Shown: in pieces, positions 19,801 to 27,842 of the stretch | Numbering within the stretch: the first letter of the stretch is position 1 | Layout: every line of letters begins with the position of its first letter | DNA from: a virus | Virus record (IMG/VR): IMGVR_UViG_3300015264_000002 | Location: 1-64,000 of that record | Length of the DNA: 64,000 nucleotides | Reading direction: 5' to 3' (one strand) | The notes under the pieces: model-generated | Databases searched by the model: none | What the model was told of the DNA's origin: nothing | The model's input: only the letters and a program-made list of their open reading frames with translations | Position numbers and translations under genes: made by a program

Positions 19801-20690
19801 TCGTGCGCGGCGGCGGCCCTGGCAGTGGCACCGCGCCGGTCACCGGCGGCCCGACGGGTGCCGACCTGGGCGCCGCAGGTGGGGGCACGACGCCCGGCGG
19901 CAGTGCGGCGCTCGGCGGCGGCGGTCACCCGGGGCGCGACGCCGCAACGGTCGAGCACAAGGGTGCGGTCAAGCACGAGGTGGAGCATAAGGCGTCGGGC
20001 CTGACGCCGCCCAATATGTCGGTGACCGGCTTCGCCGGCGGTGGGGGCGGCAGCAAGGTCCAGCCGGTGAGCGTCGTCTCCGCCCCGGCCGTGGTGGGCA
20101 CCACGGTACGCGGCGGCACGGTCACGGCCAATATCACCACGCCCGTGCAGACGACGCCGGCCGGCAACGAGCCGTTGCCGGTGACCGACCAGGGCGGCGT
20201 CAAGCAGGTGCTGGTGCAGAACATCCCCCTGCGCGTTGCCTTCACCGCCACCCAGGTCATGGCCAGCGTCGCCACGTCGATCGCGCCCTTCGGGATCGGC
20301 GTCGTGATCGGCGCCGGCTTCGGCATGATCAACGCCGCGCGCGGCGGCGCCGACGTGCCCGCGGACATGCTGGCCCAGCTGCACGGCGGCGAGCTCGTGC
20401 TGCCCGCCGACCTGTCGACCGGCTTCCGCGACCTGGTCCGCCACCCCGACGCGCGGCCCGCGGTCGTGCGGATCGAGGAGTCGCCGGCGACGACCGTCGC
20501 CCGGGCCGCCGCGGCGGCGCGCGCGCGCGAGGACGGGAGCGCCGGCGGCGACAAGTATTACGTGCAGGTCGACTACCGCACACACAGCGTGCCCGAGGAG
20601 GAGGCGTTCCTCGAGCGTCACAGCCGCTTCATGGGCAAGCTGCTTGCGCGCGAGCTGCGCCTGACCCAGGGCGGAACGCGGCGGGCGTAG
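13836..20690 (+). CDS. tape measure protein
   Basis: 2284 residues, the largest protein here. The N-terminal half is helical with tape-measure features (LKVLISAELGQLRAIMQQ; helices to ~1030) and hydrophobic segments near residues 315-350, 375-405 and 1027-1057. A Gly/Ala/Thr/Pro-rich stretch of about 950 residues follows, built from degenerate modules (AAGGLTEVEEAG, TTLAxPVAD, MVVPAxLA). A motif usually found once near tape-measure ends, (H/A)(P/G)GE(I/V/L)V, recurs near residues 1155, 1725, 1801 and 2182. The C-terminal ~150 residues form a compact domain. If fully helical, the length would imply a tail of about 340 nm, but the repeat part is unlikely to be helical. Starts 39 bases after the chaperone frame. 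Confidence 0.9.
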   Translation: MATGDVAELKVLISAELGQLRAIMQQGRSEVSGASQEMAHALRGLQSESAASMRGLQDEVRGGVAGVTGIMRTLYGSIGGLFAGLGIREALSEITSGTQAFAFDVEELARRLGVTTEEASAWIAAERLAGVESGAMDRVLQGLLRTIDTNSAALTRNQVAFKDAAGAVLPLDQVLLNAVTRYNQLSAGAQQGLFAVEVFHRGLAGMTEVQRLAENLAAGKQAVEDLGLSLTGDGVVSARAFESEIALGRLALLGAAEAASAGLKPAIADLVADVVRLAKEGKLREWGEEAGVALRNLVNAIGQLTAWLTTHEHAVGLVVQAYIAYRAALVGVAAATASVAAYTVVSEGLAIVARLAQAATAGLYGTVSSVEALTWALGGLGAAEAVVTGGLSILLGILTGGAALWLTHKAGADLFRSALSQLATQAQQTSDRLRDIYVRAADAAVEAARVHGTSSQEYVDALERQTAAHAKLDAALRAQVDVAKTEYERDSAAFALETAKKARDQAWLDAGINAFYALLGIGAREYAADSDAYVAARTRMVAAQKALQDAEDDVKRKKTAAELVGTTGTGSAVPDPTKAAQKAYDELKALEEKDLANFQHNEEKRLEIVQLYTAQIMAIRGLDPKAANEQYKLLAATTEQAETQRTALITAGSQATLRARTAEIDAEMDLVKEQAKHDEIDRTDELTQLQTLLAEKYTLRQAELERELVLQAGGAERLAALRAALAQVTPGSAEEAQVILDLNVRNPDAFQKVLQQLRDLGPEAAKAAAALEREIDPVGHHMEQQAQEIRGAFDAVFGSLDSGFKGVVQGILQGTQTVSEAMRKLESDVASQGISMAASFLLKVLEMQALRVAAEVTGNAAILASDKLTATDRIALAVGDQVLELTGLKATQAAKDALRFPELAKDAALYNAKAAAAVAGEAREVAATTAGEHTKTAVTTAGETLRSRVAQQGVLGALASYVLEELGFVKKETTKTVVKATSDQLQVASTQVAATEKGAIEAAETEKSLLRSAIDAAGKAYSALAGVYIIGPILGAAAAAATFAAVLALGAGIAAEGGATSVGTAGTIGAGAGPQATTLATPVADMIRGLDDGSPAAPSLAAAGAIMEVGPQAGVHTLPIGAMVVPAALTGPVRALARGAAGSTQRGLAAGAGVAALLHPGEIVVAPGPAAILRAIASGATGGATRAGMAGALRGAPSYAAAGGLTEVGGPGTVRDAGGRLAALGTPGSRARAVAAPGPLGTSPRTALAPDVPITGADATDEASALALGIVQRQPPAAAGESPVSGRRPAGAGESRPGTPGARELALATTPGATDTAGPAALAAAGGLTEVEAAGAPAGTTAPTPRPAATLVIPAAQEAVRAPDSVTGAGSPVTARRQAAPALVVPAAAIPGAGGGQRGLAAGAPDEGLAAPTSTTLATPVGRGVPGYAAAAGLTDAGGSDALPGGRLPERPGLSPNLAQAPVTGGRPGSRQGGDHAGEMAARQDAGISPIISLDAGSTAAQAGAAIAATAGIDDVGAAGVPEGTAAPTSSTLATPVADTRQPAASGIVVPAALARRAIGSRRDVVNRAREGTPGGAPDSGATTTAPGGAAIAAAAGTTDVGEAGAPRRAVTTTPATTLAAPVADADRQPAPGLVVPVAPAHGATGGARQGGADTAGAAIAAAAGMTEVEEAGAPAGTAAPTRTTLAVPVADTIRQWAASGMVVPALAAPGAVRAVGPRPLITTLAPGQMVVPAALAPLVHVLATGATGGSRPAAIATVPGAATAAPPAPGGPGLVAAASPAPRQAAAGGLTATGAGVPALVHPGEVIVDTTPAEVLRQAATGATGGATRRGMVGLVTGAGVGTEPPPEAVLVGDGRSGGGSLRAPAGPQVSAFSGAAAITGEMMMLSAAGGLTSAPGSMTASTAGAARVSAAGGLTTAAAGALPAQRRDAPASTSGEAPTVDGTIGPAAQYEKTTTPAVSAAGGLTAAAGPMTGGMVSAAEGLTTAAIVRGGGPGSGTAPVTGGPTGADLGAAGGGTTPGGSAALGGGGHPGRDAATVEHKGAVKHEVEHKASGLTPPNMSVTGFAGGGGGSKVQPVSVVSAPAVVGTTVRGGTVTANITTPVQTTPAGNEPLPVTDQGGVKQVLVQNIPLRVAFTATQVMASVATSIAPFGIGVVIGAGFGMINAARGGADVPADMLAQLHGGELVLPADLSTGFRDLVRHPDARPAVVRIEESPATTVARAAAAARAREDGSAGGDKYYVQVDYRTHSVPEEEAFLERHSRFMGKLLARELRLTQGGTRRA
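17000..19900 (+). repeat. degenerate modular repeats in the tape measure gene
   Basis: The encoded modules share AAGGLT / AAAGMTEVEEAG, APAGTAAPTxTTLAxPVAD, PAASGMVVPAALAP and GATGG(A/S)R. They recur many times with substitutions and variable spacing, pointing to repeated internal duplication followed by drift. Boundaries are approximate. Confidence 0.7.
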
Positions 20691-20692
20691 CC

Positions 20693-21367
20693 ATGGCGAT
20701 CAGCACCACCCCCGTGTTCCCGATCACGGACGCCACGAGCCCCTGGCTGTGGCGCGGGATCGACTGGCAAATCGTCATGACGCCCGAGCACATGACGGAG
20801 CGGCAGCGCACAGTGACGTCGCGCGAGGCGCGGACGGCCCGGTGGCCACACCCGCTGTGGCACTACAAGCTCAAGTGGACGGTCCTCGAGGACGACCCCA
20901 GCCAGCCGCGGAACGCGGCGCTGGCGTACCCGGCGGACGAGCTGCAGACGCTGGTCGATTTCATCCTGCTGGTGCGCGGCGGCTTCCGCCCCTTCTTCTT
21001 GAACGTGCCACACGACCAGGCCGTACTGGCGCAGGTGATCATGTCCGCCACGCCGGCGGGCAACACCGACTACGAGATGCTGCGGGCGTTCAAGCCGGGC
21101 GGCGTCCCGACGCCCGTCGGCGGCGTCAACGAGGATGCGCCGTTTGCCGTCCGCGTCAACGGGGCGACGGTGATCGCGCAGCTGAACACGCCGCTCGACG
21201 GCTGGATCCGGCTCGACCTGCCCCCGCCCGAGGGGAGCGTGCTCGACGCCGACTTCGGCTACTACCACAAGGTCACGCTGGCCAAGGACGTCGCGGACTT
21301 CGAGGCGATCCAATACAACCTGTGGCAGCTGGCGACGGCCCTCGAGTTCGTCACCGCCCCGCCCTGA
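20693..21367 (+). CDS. distal tail protein, DUF2460 family
   Basis: 224 residues starting 2 bases after the tape measure stop. The sequence pattern (FPITDATSPWLWRG, HPLWHYKLKWTVLEDD, LVDFILLVRGGFRPFFL, DFGYYHKV) matches DUF2460, the distal tail protein of gene-transfer agents and related siphoviruses. It forms the ring joining tail tube and tip. Confidence 0.8.
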   Translation: MAISTTPVFPITDATSPWLWRGIDWQIVMTPEHMTERQRTVTSREARTARWPHPLWHYKLKWTVLEDDPSQPRNAALAYPADELQTLVDFILLVRGGFRPFFLNVPHDQAVLAQVIMSATPAGNTDYEMLRAFKPGGVPTPVGGVNEDAPFAVRVNGATVIAQLNTPLDGWIRLDLPPPEGSVLDADFGYYHKVTLAKDVADFEAIQYNLWQLATALEFVTAPP

Positions 21368-21371
21368 TCGC

Positions 21372-22469
21372 ATGCGGGCCGCGCGCAACGGGGTGCTCGA
21401 CACCACGGCCGCGCTCGACGCCTTCCTGCAGGCGGCGACGACGACCGAGTGGGTCATGGTCGACCTGTACCGGGTCGAGCTGGTCAACCTCGGCGCCGGG
21501 CTGTTCCCGGTCACCGACAGCGCGCGCGGTCTGGTGCTGCTGTGGGCCGACTATCCGTACGCCGTCCCGTTCGAGGGGCTGACCTACCTGGGCGGCCTGC
21601 CGATCGCCGGGCAGCCCGCCAGCTTCGTCACCGACAGCCATGGCCGGATCGCCGGGGGTCCGCGGATCACGCGCGGCGATCGCAAGGAGGGGATCGGCGT
21701 CGACGTCGCCACGCTTGAGCTCACGATCCACCTGGACGGCACCGAGGAGCTGCCGCCTGCTGACGGGCTCGACGCCACCCCGCGGATCGGGCTGGCCGAG
21801 GCGATCGCCATGGGGCTGTTTGAGGGCGCCTACGTCAGCGTGCGGCGGTTGCACATGCCCGACCACCCGGTATGGCCGCTGACGCCCGACTCGTTCGACC
21901 TCCACCTGGGCGCTGTCGATCTGTTCACTGGCCAGGTGATCGACAGCAAGGTGTCGCAGACGGTCGCCACGCTGGCGGTGCACAGCCACACGGAGCGGCA
22001 CAGCCTCGGGCTGCCGCGCAACCTGGTGCAGCCACAGTGCCCCAACACGCTGTACGACCCCATGTGCGGCGCGTCGCGTACCGGCGTGCAGCCCGTGTTC
22101 CTGATCCCGTTCCAGGCCGTTGGCACGATCGCCGCCGTGACCGACCTCGCCAACATCGTCGTGGACATTACGGGGGCCTTCGGACCGCCGCCCGATACCT
22201 GGTTTACCCTGGGCACGGCGCAGCTCACCGCCGGCGTGCTCGCCGGCTACGCCAGCACGATCCGCGCCCACCTCGACACGTACCCGACTGCCACGCTGCA
22301 GCTGCTGGGGCGGCTGCCGCGGTCGCCTGCGGTGGGCGACGCGATCGTGCTGCAGGCGGGGTGCAAGAAGGACGTGCCCGACTGCTTCCAGAAGTTCGGC
22401 CGCTTCCAGTCGGCCGTGCAGGGGTTCCGCGGCTTCGTAGACGTCCCCGCTCCGGACTCCGCGATATGA
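21372..22469 (+). CDS. tail hub protein, DUF2163/phage BR0599 family
   Basis: 365 residues. The C-terminal half carries the family cysteine signature PQCPNTLYDPMCG ... GCKKDVPDCFQKFG ... GFRGF. In the related lambda gpL and GTA hub protein these cysteines hold an iron-sulfur cluster (established knowledge); all four expected Cys are present here. It lies in the standard order DUF2460, DUF2163, NlpC/P60, gpJ-like. ATGA overlap with the next gene. Confidence 0.85.
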   Translation: MRAARNGVLDTTAALDAFLQAATTTEWVMVDLYRVELVNLGAGLFPVTDSARGLVLLWADYPYAVPFEGLTYLGGLPIAGQPASFVTDSHGRIAGGPRITRGDRKEGIGVDVATLELTIHLDGTEELPPADGLDATPRIGLAEAIAMGLFEGAYVSVRRLHMPDHPVWPLTPDSFDLHLGAVDLFTGQVIDSKVSQTVATLAVHSHTERHSLGLPRNLVQPQCPNTLYDPMCGASRTGVQPVFLIPFQAVGTIAAVTDLANIVVDITGAFGPPPDTWFTLGTAQLTAGVLAGYASTIRAHLDTYPTATLQLLGRLPRSPAVGDAIVLQAGCKKDVPDCFQKFGRFQSAVQGFRGFVDVPAPDSAI

Positions 22470-22996
22470 CGACGCTGCTGCCTGTGCCCCTGGCGCTGCA
22501 GGTGCGGGCGTTGGCCGCGGGCGCCACGCCCGCGCAGCTCCGGGTGATCGCAGAGGCCGCGACGTGGCTCGGCACGCCGTTCGTCCCCGAAGCAGCGAAG
22601 CGCGGCGTCGGCGTCGATTGCCTCATGCTGCCGATCCGTGTGTACGCGGCGACGGGCAACGGACCCGAGCTTGACCCGAGGCCGTACGGGAAGGGCTGGT
22701 ACAGAGGTGCGGCCCGCTATCGCCGCACGCTGCGCCGCCATGCCACGCTCTGGACCGCGGACGCGCCGCCACCGCCGGCGGCGCTCGTCCTGTTCAAGCT
22801 GACGACCGCGACCGCCACGGACGGCGCGCACGGCGGGATCGTCGTCGCCTGGCCGGTGATCATCCATGCCCACCCCGGCTTCGGCGTGATCGTCAGCCGC
22901 GCCGACGACGACGACCTGCGCGGGGACTTCCGCGAGGCGTGGGTGCCGCACGGGCTCGCGCCGGCGGCGACTATAGTAGGCGGGGAGGCCCACTAA
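22466..22996 (+). CDS. NlpC/P60-like tail-tip peptidase
   Basis: 176 residues from ATG 22466. It resembles tail-associated NlpC/P60 endopeptidases that cleave peptidoglycan peptides during DNA entry. The probable catalytic Cys is residue 52 (GVGVDCLML) and the probable His is residue 122 (GAHGGIVV), with IIHAHP following. Size and gene order agree with GTA gp14-like proteins. Confidence 0.8.
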   Translation: MTTLLPVPLALQVRALAAGATPAQLRVIAEAATWLGTPFVPEAAKRGVGVDCLMLPIRVYAATGNGPELDPRPYGKGWYRGAARYRRTLRRHATLWTADAPPPPAALVLFKLTTATATDGAHGGIVVAWPVIIHAHPGFGVIVSRADDDDLRGDFREAWVPHGLAPAATIVGGEAH

Positions 22997-22997
22997 C

Positions 22998-25238
22998 GTG
23001 GGCATGAAGGGCGGGAAGCCGCCGTCGGCGGCGCAGCCCCAGGCGATCAAGTCGCTGCGCCTGCAGTCGTCCAGCTGGGGGCAGGCGATCCCGCTGGCGT
23101 ACGGCGAGAACCGCCTGGCCGGCAACATCATCTTTACCGGCTACTTCCTGGCGATCGCGCAGCCGTCGGGGTTGCCGTCGGGTGGCAAGATCGGTGGCCG
23201 CCAGGCGTTCGTCACCTACGTGTACACGGTCAGCTGGATCATGGTGCTGAGCGAGGGGCCGCTGGACGCCGGGACGTTCCCCGCCGACATTGGTGGCCCG
23301 CTGGTCCCGGCGTCGGGGGTCGAGCGGTTCAACATCGGGCTTGCCCGTCCCGGGAACCAGGTGATCTCCGTTGACGGCAGCGGGGCGCAGCACAAGCAGC
23401 CCGTCGCGGGCGTCGACCCGGGGGCGTGGAAGGCCAAGCGGGTGCGGCCGGTCGGCAAGGCCGTCCACGGCTTCGCCAACCCCGTGAAGCTCCACGACTG
23501 GACCGGCACGCGCGTCTATATCCGCCCCGCGGGAACGGCCGTCACGCCGTACGCCATGGCCGACGCCTTCAAAAACCACGTCAACCACGGCGTCCCGCAG
23601 CCGCAGCACACCACGTACGTGTCCGACCACGGGGAGAATTACGAAGGGTACGCCACGATCACGGAGCAGAACGAGGACCTGGGCAGCAACGCGTCGATCC
23701 CCAACTGGAACTGGCCCGAGCGGTCGCTGTGCCAGTACCGCGACGTGTACGGGGCCGCGGCCGACGGGATCGGCAGCGACGGCGCGGGCAACATTTACGA
23801 TGCCGACCCGGCGTGTATCAGCCGCGACCTGCACGCCAACTTGAAACACGGCGGCGGCTGGGAGCGGCCGCAGCTGCGCGCGTACCTGCCGGGCTGGCCC
23901 TATACGTGGGGGGCGGGCCTGGCGGCCGACGTGGTGCCGCCCGAGTCATGGTCGGCCTGGTGCCGTGCCGCCGACATTCTGATCAGCCCCATTTACGACG
24001 CCCAGCGCAAGCACGCGGACATCCTGACCGACCTGTGCGCGATCACCACCTGCGCGCCGGTGTGGACGCCCACCGGCTTGAAGGTGATCCCATACGCGCA
24101 GGACGCGATCACGTCGACGCGGACGGGCGTGACCTACACGCCCAGCACCGACCGCCTGTACACCGGCCCCGGGGCATGCGTCGCCGTCCGGTACCACTTG
24201 AAGCCCGGCGACTTCCTGCCCGGCAAGGACCGCGACCCGGTGCAGGTCGAGCGGAAATCGGCGGTGCCCGATCACGGCACGGTCGGCCGCTACAACGACC
24301 TGCGGATCGAGTACGTGGACCGCCTCAACGCCTACGCGACGACCATCGCGCAGGTCAAGGACGAGGCGAGCATCGGCCAGGTCGGGCTGCTCAGCAAGGA
24401 CCCCGACACGTACCACGAGATTTGCGACGGCGCGCTGGCGACCGGCGTGGCGACACGCAACCTGGCGCGCCTGGTCACCGACCGCAACGTCTACCACTTC
24501 AGCCTGGGCTGGCGCTTCCACATGGCCGAGTGCATGGACGTGCTCGGGATCCCCGGCAGCGTGCTCGGCCTGGCCATCGACGAAATCCTGGTGCGCGTCA
24601 CCAACATTGCCGAGGACAAGTCGGGCAAACTCGACTTCGACGCCGAGGAGTATGCGGTGATCGGGGCGGGGCCGCCGCCGACCGTGGTACCGCCGGCGGT
24701 CACGGCGGTGGGCGACGAGGGGCCGCACGTGATCTGTGGGGCGACGTCGCCCGGGACCATCCAGGACCCCGACAGCATCAACAATACGACGAAGAACTAC
24801 GACCTGCACGGGCTCAACACGGATGACGACCTGTCAGCGGGCGGCATCGCTATTAACGCATTCAGTCCCGGCGTGCCGGGCGCCGTCCCGCTAGTCGCCC
24901 CCACGGGGGTGCTGATCACCCGCTGGCGTATCCGTTTCATGGTGTCCGAGTTCGTGGCCGCTGGCTACATCCCCGGTGAGAACGCCCAATACAGTCTCCA
25001 CCGCTTCCGCTTCACGGTGAACGGCGAATCGCGGCCAGAGTTTGAGGTGTTTTTCAACGACCGGCTGGGCGGTGCGATCAAGACTGTGGACGCGATCCTC
25101 TTCGTGCCGGCAGGTGCGCGCGTGGGGATTGAGGTCCGGTATTTTTACGAGAACGGCACCGCGATCCCGGATTTTACGGAGAATGCAAACATGATGGGGA
25201 CCATCGCCACATGGCAGATCGTCTGTGAGGCGGCCTAA
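22998..25238 (+). CDS. tail tip / host specificity protein (gpJ-like)
   Basis: 746 residues from GTG 22998. The start (SSSWGQAIPLAYGENRLAGN) is typical of gpJ/GTA megatron-type tail-tip proteins. A central region (LTDLCAITTCAPVWTPTGLKVIPY, EICDGALATGVATRNLA, WRFHMAECMDVLGIPG) belongs to the putative phage tail protein domain. The C-terminal ~170 residues are less GC-rich and beta-sandwich-like, probably the adsorption domain. Confidence 0.8.
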   Translation: MGMKGGKPPSAAQPQAIKSLRLQSSSWGQAIPLAYGENRLAGNIIFTGYFLAIAQPSGLPSGGKIGGRQAFVTYVYTVSWIMVLSEGPLDAGTFPADIGGPLVPASGVERFNIGLARPGNQVISVDGSGAQHKQPVAGVDPGAWKAKRVRPVGKAVHGFANPVKLHDWTGTRVYIRPAGTAVTPYAMADAFKNHVNHGVPQPQHTTYVSDHGENYEGYATITEQNEDLGSNASIPNWNWPERSLCQYRDVYGAAADGIGSDGAGNIYDADPACISRDLHANLKHGGGWERPQLRAYLPGWPYTWGAGLAADVVPPESWSAWCRAADILISPIYDAQRKHADILTDLCAITTCAPVWTPTGLKVIPYAQDAITSTRTGVTYTPSTDRLYTGPGACVAVRYHLKPGDFLPGKDRDPVQVERKSAVPDHGTVGRYNDLRIEYVDRLNAYATTIAQVKDEASIGQVGLLSKDPDTYHEICDGALATGVATRNLARLVTDRNVYHFSLGWRFHMAECMDVLGIPGSVLGLAIDEILVRVTNIAEDKSGKLDFDAEEYAVIGAGPPPTVVPPAVTAVGDEGPHVICGATSPGTIQDPDSINNTTKNYDLHGLNTDDDLSAGGIAINAFSPGVPGAVPLVAPTGVLITRWRIRFMVSEFVAAGYIPGENAQYSLHRFRFTVNGESRPEFEVFFNDRLGGAIKTVDAILFVPAGARVGIEVRYFYENGTAIPDFTENANMMGTIATWQIVCEAA

Positions 25239-25241
25239 CGG

Positions 25242-26207
25242 GTGCTGCTCTTCCGCCCAGGCTTCGACCGTGTCGCCCCGCCCGGATACTATGGCGGCGC
25301 CGGCTTTGCGGACGACTTCGCTGCCATGATCGCAGGGGTGTACGCGGGCCATTTCCCCTTCGACGTCCTGATCAACGGGTACAGCGGGTATTACTATCCG
25401 CAGTTCGGCTCAGCGTCCACGTTCAACCTCCGGGTGGGTGGGATCGACGTGCCCGACTCTAGCCTGATCCTTGGGACGTCTGCGGGTAGTGGCGGCCTGG
25501 TCAGGCTCGCCAATCCCGCCCCGCTCCCTGGCGTCACGCCGGCGAACGTTGACGGCGCCTCGCTTATTGCCATCGTCACAACGGACCCCGGCAGCGGCAT
25601 TTGCAACGCCGTCCTGGATTACACGGCCGCCAGTGCGGCGGACCTGGGTAAACAGGTCATGGGCATCGGACACAAGATCCTCGCTGACACCGGCAGCGTT
25701 GGGGCCTTCTCGGGCTTCTTCAGCGCCATCAGCAACTCGCAGCTGGTGTCGTCGATCGTGCAGGGCACTACCGGGAGCCCTATCAACACCCGGTCCATCT
25801 ACTTCGGGCTCTCCTACGAGGACGTGTTTGGCGACCGCTCCCCGGGGACGCTTGAGGACGTGCGCGTGCTGGCAGCACAGTATTGGCCCCTCGCCGGCAC
25901 CTTCTCCGACTTCCTGCTCGTGATCCATAGCGTGGGGGGGGCTGACGGGCATTACCGCTTCGGGTTCCGGAAAAACGGCGTGACCGTGCTCACGCTCGAG
26001 TGCACTGCGAACGGGGATCGCGTTATCAGCCCCGTCGGCGCGACCACCGTGGACGTCAACGAGGGCGACCGCGTGTGCTGGCTGTGCGAGGCCGTCGACG
26101 GCGGCGCCGTCCAGCTAGATGCCGAACTCATCTGGGCGTTCCGGGCAGGCGAACAGTCGGTCGGGCCGGCCTTTGGTGATGCCGGCGTAGGGGGAGGGGG
26201 ACTATGA
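25242..26207 (+). CDS. putative tail fibre / receptor-binding protein
   Basis: 321 residues from GTG 25242. Rich in Gly, Ser, aromatic residues and short beta segments. The C-terminal ~90 residues (YRFGFRKNGVTVLTLEC, VDVNEGDRVCWLCEA, ELIWAF) resemble in layout the C-terminus of the preceding tail-tip protein, suggesting a shared beta-sandwich module. It is AT-richer than neighbours. Function inferred from position. Confidence 0.65.
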   Translation: MLLFRPGFDRVAPPGYYGGAGFADDFAAMIAGVYAGHFPFDVLINGYSGYYYPQFGSASTFNLRVGGIDVPDSSLILGTSAGSGGLVRLANPAPLPGVTPANVDGASLIAIVTTDPGSGICNAVLDYTAASAADLGKQVMGIGHKILADTGSVGAFSGFFSAISNSQLVSSIVQGTTGSPINTRSIYFGLSYEDVFGDRSPGTLEDVRVLAAQYWPLAGTFSDFLLVIHSVGGADGHYRFGFRKNGVTVLTLECTANGDRVISPVGATTVDVNEGDRVCWLCEAVDGGAVQLDAELIWAFRAGEQSVGPAFGDAGVGGGGL

Positions 26208-26767
26208 GACGACTCTTGATGGTGGTGGTGTTGCTGGCGTGCACCGCGCTTGCGCGGGCGCAGTGCGACCCGTTCGTGAGCCCGGGCACGACGCTCGGCT
26301 GCGGGCTCTATCTCGCCAACTGCAACGAGTGTGCGTGCACGCAGATGCAGGGGAACATCAATCTCCTCTGCACGAGCATGGCGAAGTGGAACGCGAAACA
26401 CGTCCACCGGCTCACGTGGTTCTTCTCGGGGACGCCCACAGCTGGCGTACAGGCCACCCGCGAGATCGTCCCCGACGGGCTCACCAACTGCGCGATCACC
26501 GCGAGCGAGATCACCGCGAACACGACCGCCTCCAGCTCCTCGACGTGGAATATCCAGCGTTGTACGGCCAACTTCCCGAATCAATGCACGTCCACGGCCA
26601 ACGTGGCGGGCAGTAACAATACGCTCGGGTCCAGCACGCAGACAGCCTTTGGCACGGTTACCACGAGCACGATCACGGCGGACGACATTTTCAAGATCAA
26701 CCTCGTCACGGTCGGCACCTCGCTGGCCAACGTGACCGTTGCCCTGACCTTTGCGTGCGACAACTGA
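26204..26767 (+). CDS. secreted Cys-rich protein in the tail-fibre region
   Basis: 187 residues from ATG 26204 in an ATGA overlap. Residues 1-19 are a clear signal peptide (MRRLLMVVVLLACTALARA). The mature protein has paired cysteines (CNECACTQ) and a Ser/Thr/Asn-rich beta-like C-terminus (SSSSTWNIQRC, DDIFKINLVTVG). A Sec signal on a virion fibre would be odd, so this may instead alter the host envelope. Confidence 0.65.
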   Translation: MRRLLMVVVLLACTALARAQCDPFVSPGTTLGCGLYLANCNECACTQMQGNINLLCTSMAKWNAKHVHRLTWFFSGTPTAGVQATREIVPDGLTNCAITASEITANTTASSSSTWNIQRCTANFPNQCTSTANVAGSNNTLGSSTQTAFGTVTTSTITADDIFKINLVTVGTSLANVTVALTFACDN

Positions 26768-26771
26768 CCGC

Positions 26772-27047
26772 ATGCCACGCCCCGCGCCGTACGGCCCGCC
26801 CCTCGTCTATCCCCTGGCCCAGGCCGTGGCCGACGGTCATGCGCAGCCGTTCCCTACCTGGCAGGCCGCCCACCAGGGCCCGGGCCACGCGATCACCGCG
26901 ACGGCCATGGACGTGACACCGGCGGTGTACCGTGGCGCTATGCTGCACGACTGTACCTGTGGCGCCCGCTATGCCGTGCTGGGGCCGCTGGTGGGGCTGC
27001 TGCGGGAGCGTCGGGCGGCGGCTCCGGGGCGTCGGGGCCCGTCGTGA
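26772..27047 (+). CDS. small hypothetical tail-region protein
   Basis: 91 residues from ATG 26772; the stop overlaps the next GTG start. It contains HDCTCGARYAVLG near the C-terminus, a possible single metal-binding pair. Family unknown. Confidence 0.5.
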   Translation: MPRPAPYGPPLVYPLAQAVADGHAQPFPTWQAAHQGPGHAITATAMDVTPAVYRGAMLHDCTCGARYAVLGPLVGLLRERRAAAPGRRGPS

Positions 27048-27775
27048 TCGTCGGCGGCGGCTGCCAGGTCACCGACACGCCCGCGGGCGCGTGCCGGCCC
27101 CCGGTGATCTTCGAGCCGGCCGCGGGCCTGGCGGACGCGCCCGAGCTGTGGGTGGCGACGTCGGGGCCGCCCCACAGCTGGGGCGGCGTCCACGTGTTCT
27201 TCGGCCGCACCGACGAGGACGACTACCAGCACGTGGGCACGATCGCGCGCGGGATCGTGCACGGCGTGCTGCTAGACCCGCTGCCGGGTCTCCGGGCCAG
27301 TGCCCGGCGCGAGCACGTGGGGATCACCGTGCAGGTCGCCGTGCACGACCGCGGGCAGCTGCTGTCGTGCACGCCGGCGCAGGCCCGCGGCGGCCGGTAC
27401 CTGCTCTACGTCGGCCGCGGGAACCAGTACGAGGTGCTGGCGTACACCGGCGCCGAGCTCGTCGATCTGAGCGGTGACGCGCACGTCTATGCCCTCAACG
27501 GGTACCTCTGGCGCGACGTGTACGGCACCTGGACGACGCCGGCCGGTGCCGTCCGGCCGCATGCCGCCGGCGCCGACGTCGTGCTGCTCGGCCCCCGCGT
27601 GCTGCACCTCGAGTACCCCCGGTGGCTGGTCGACCGGGTCGGCTATTTCAAGTTCGCCAACTTGAACCCGTTTGCCGAGGGCATGGCACCGCTGGCCGAC
27701 GTGCCCGCGATCCCCGTGCGGATCACGGGCCGGTACCTGCGCGACCGGCGCAGGTTTACGGGGCAAGTGGATTAG
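27044..27775 (+). CDS. minor tail protein (phage tail / megatron beta domain)
   Basis: 243 residues from GTG 27044 (coupled). The pattern ELWVATSGPPHSWGGVHVFF, DDYQHVGTIARGIVHGVLLDPL and EVLAYTGAELVDLSG corresponds to the beta-rich domain that in many GTA-like tail-tip proteins is part of the same polypeptide. Here it is a separate gene two genes downstream of the fibre candidate. Confidence 0.7.
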   Translation: MIVGGGCQVTDTPAGACRPPVIFEPAAGLADAPELWVATSGPPHSWGGVHVFFGRTDEDDYQHVGTIARGIVHGVLLDPLPGLRASARREHVGITVQVAVHDRGQLLSCTPAQARGGRYLLYVGRGNQYEVLAYTGAELVDLSGDAHVYALNGYLWRDVYGTWTTPAGAVRPHAAGADVVLLGPRVLHLEYPRWLVDRVGYFKFANLNPFAEGMAPLADVPAIPVRITGRYLRDRRRFTGQVD

Positions 27776-27807
27776 CGTACACCGGGGCGCGGAACAGGTA
27801 AGGGGAC

Positions 27808-27828
27808 ACCGCCGGGGCGCCCGGCGGT
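27808..27828. terminator. 8-bp stem-loop between tail and lysis genes
   Basis: ACCGCCGG pairs with CCGGCGGT around a GGCGC loop in the 67-base gap. No U-tract. It probably separates tail and lysis expression. Confidence 0.45.
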
Positions 27829-27842
27829 AGCTGGGGGGCGGT

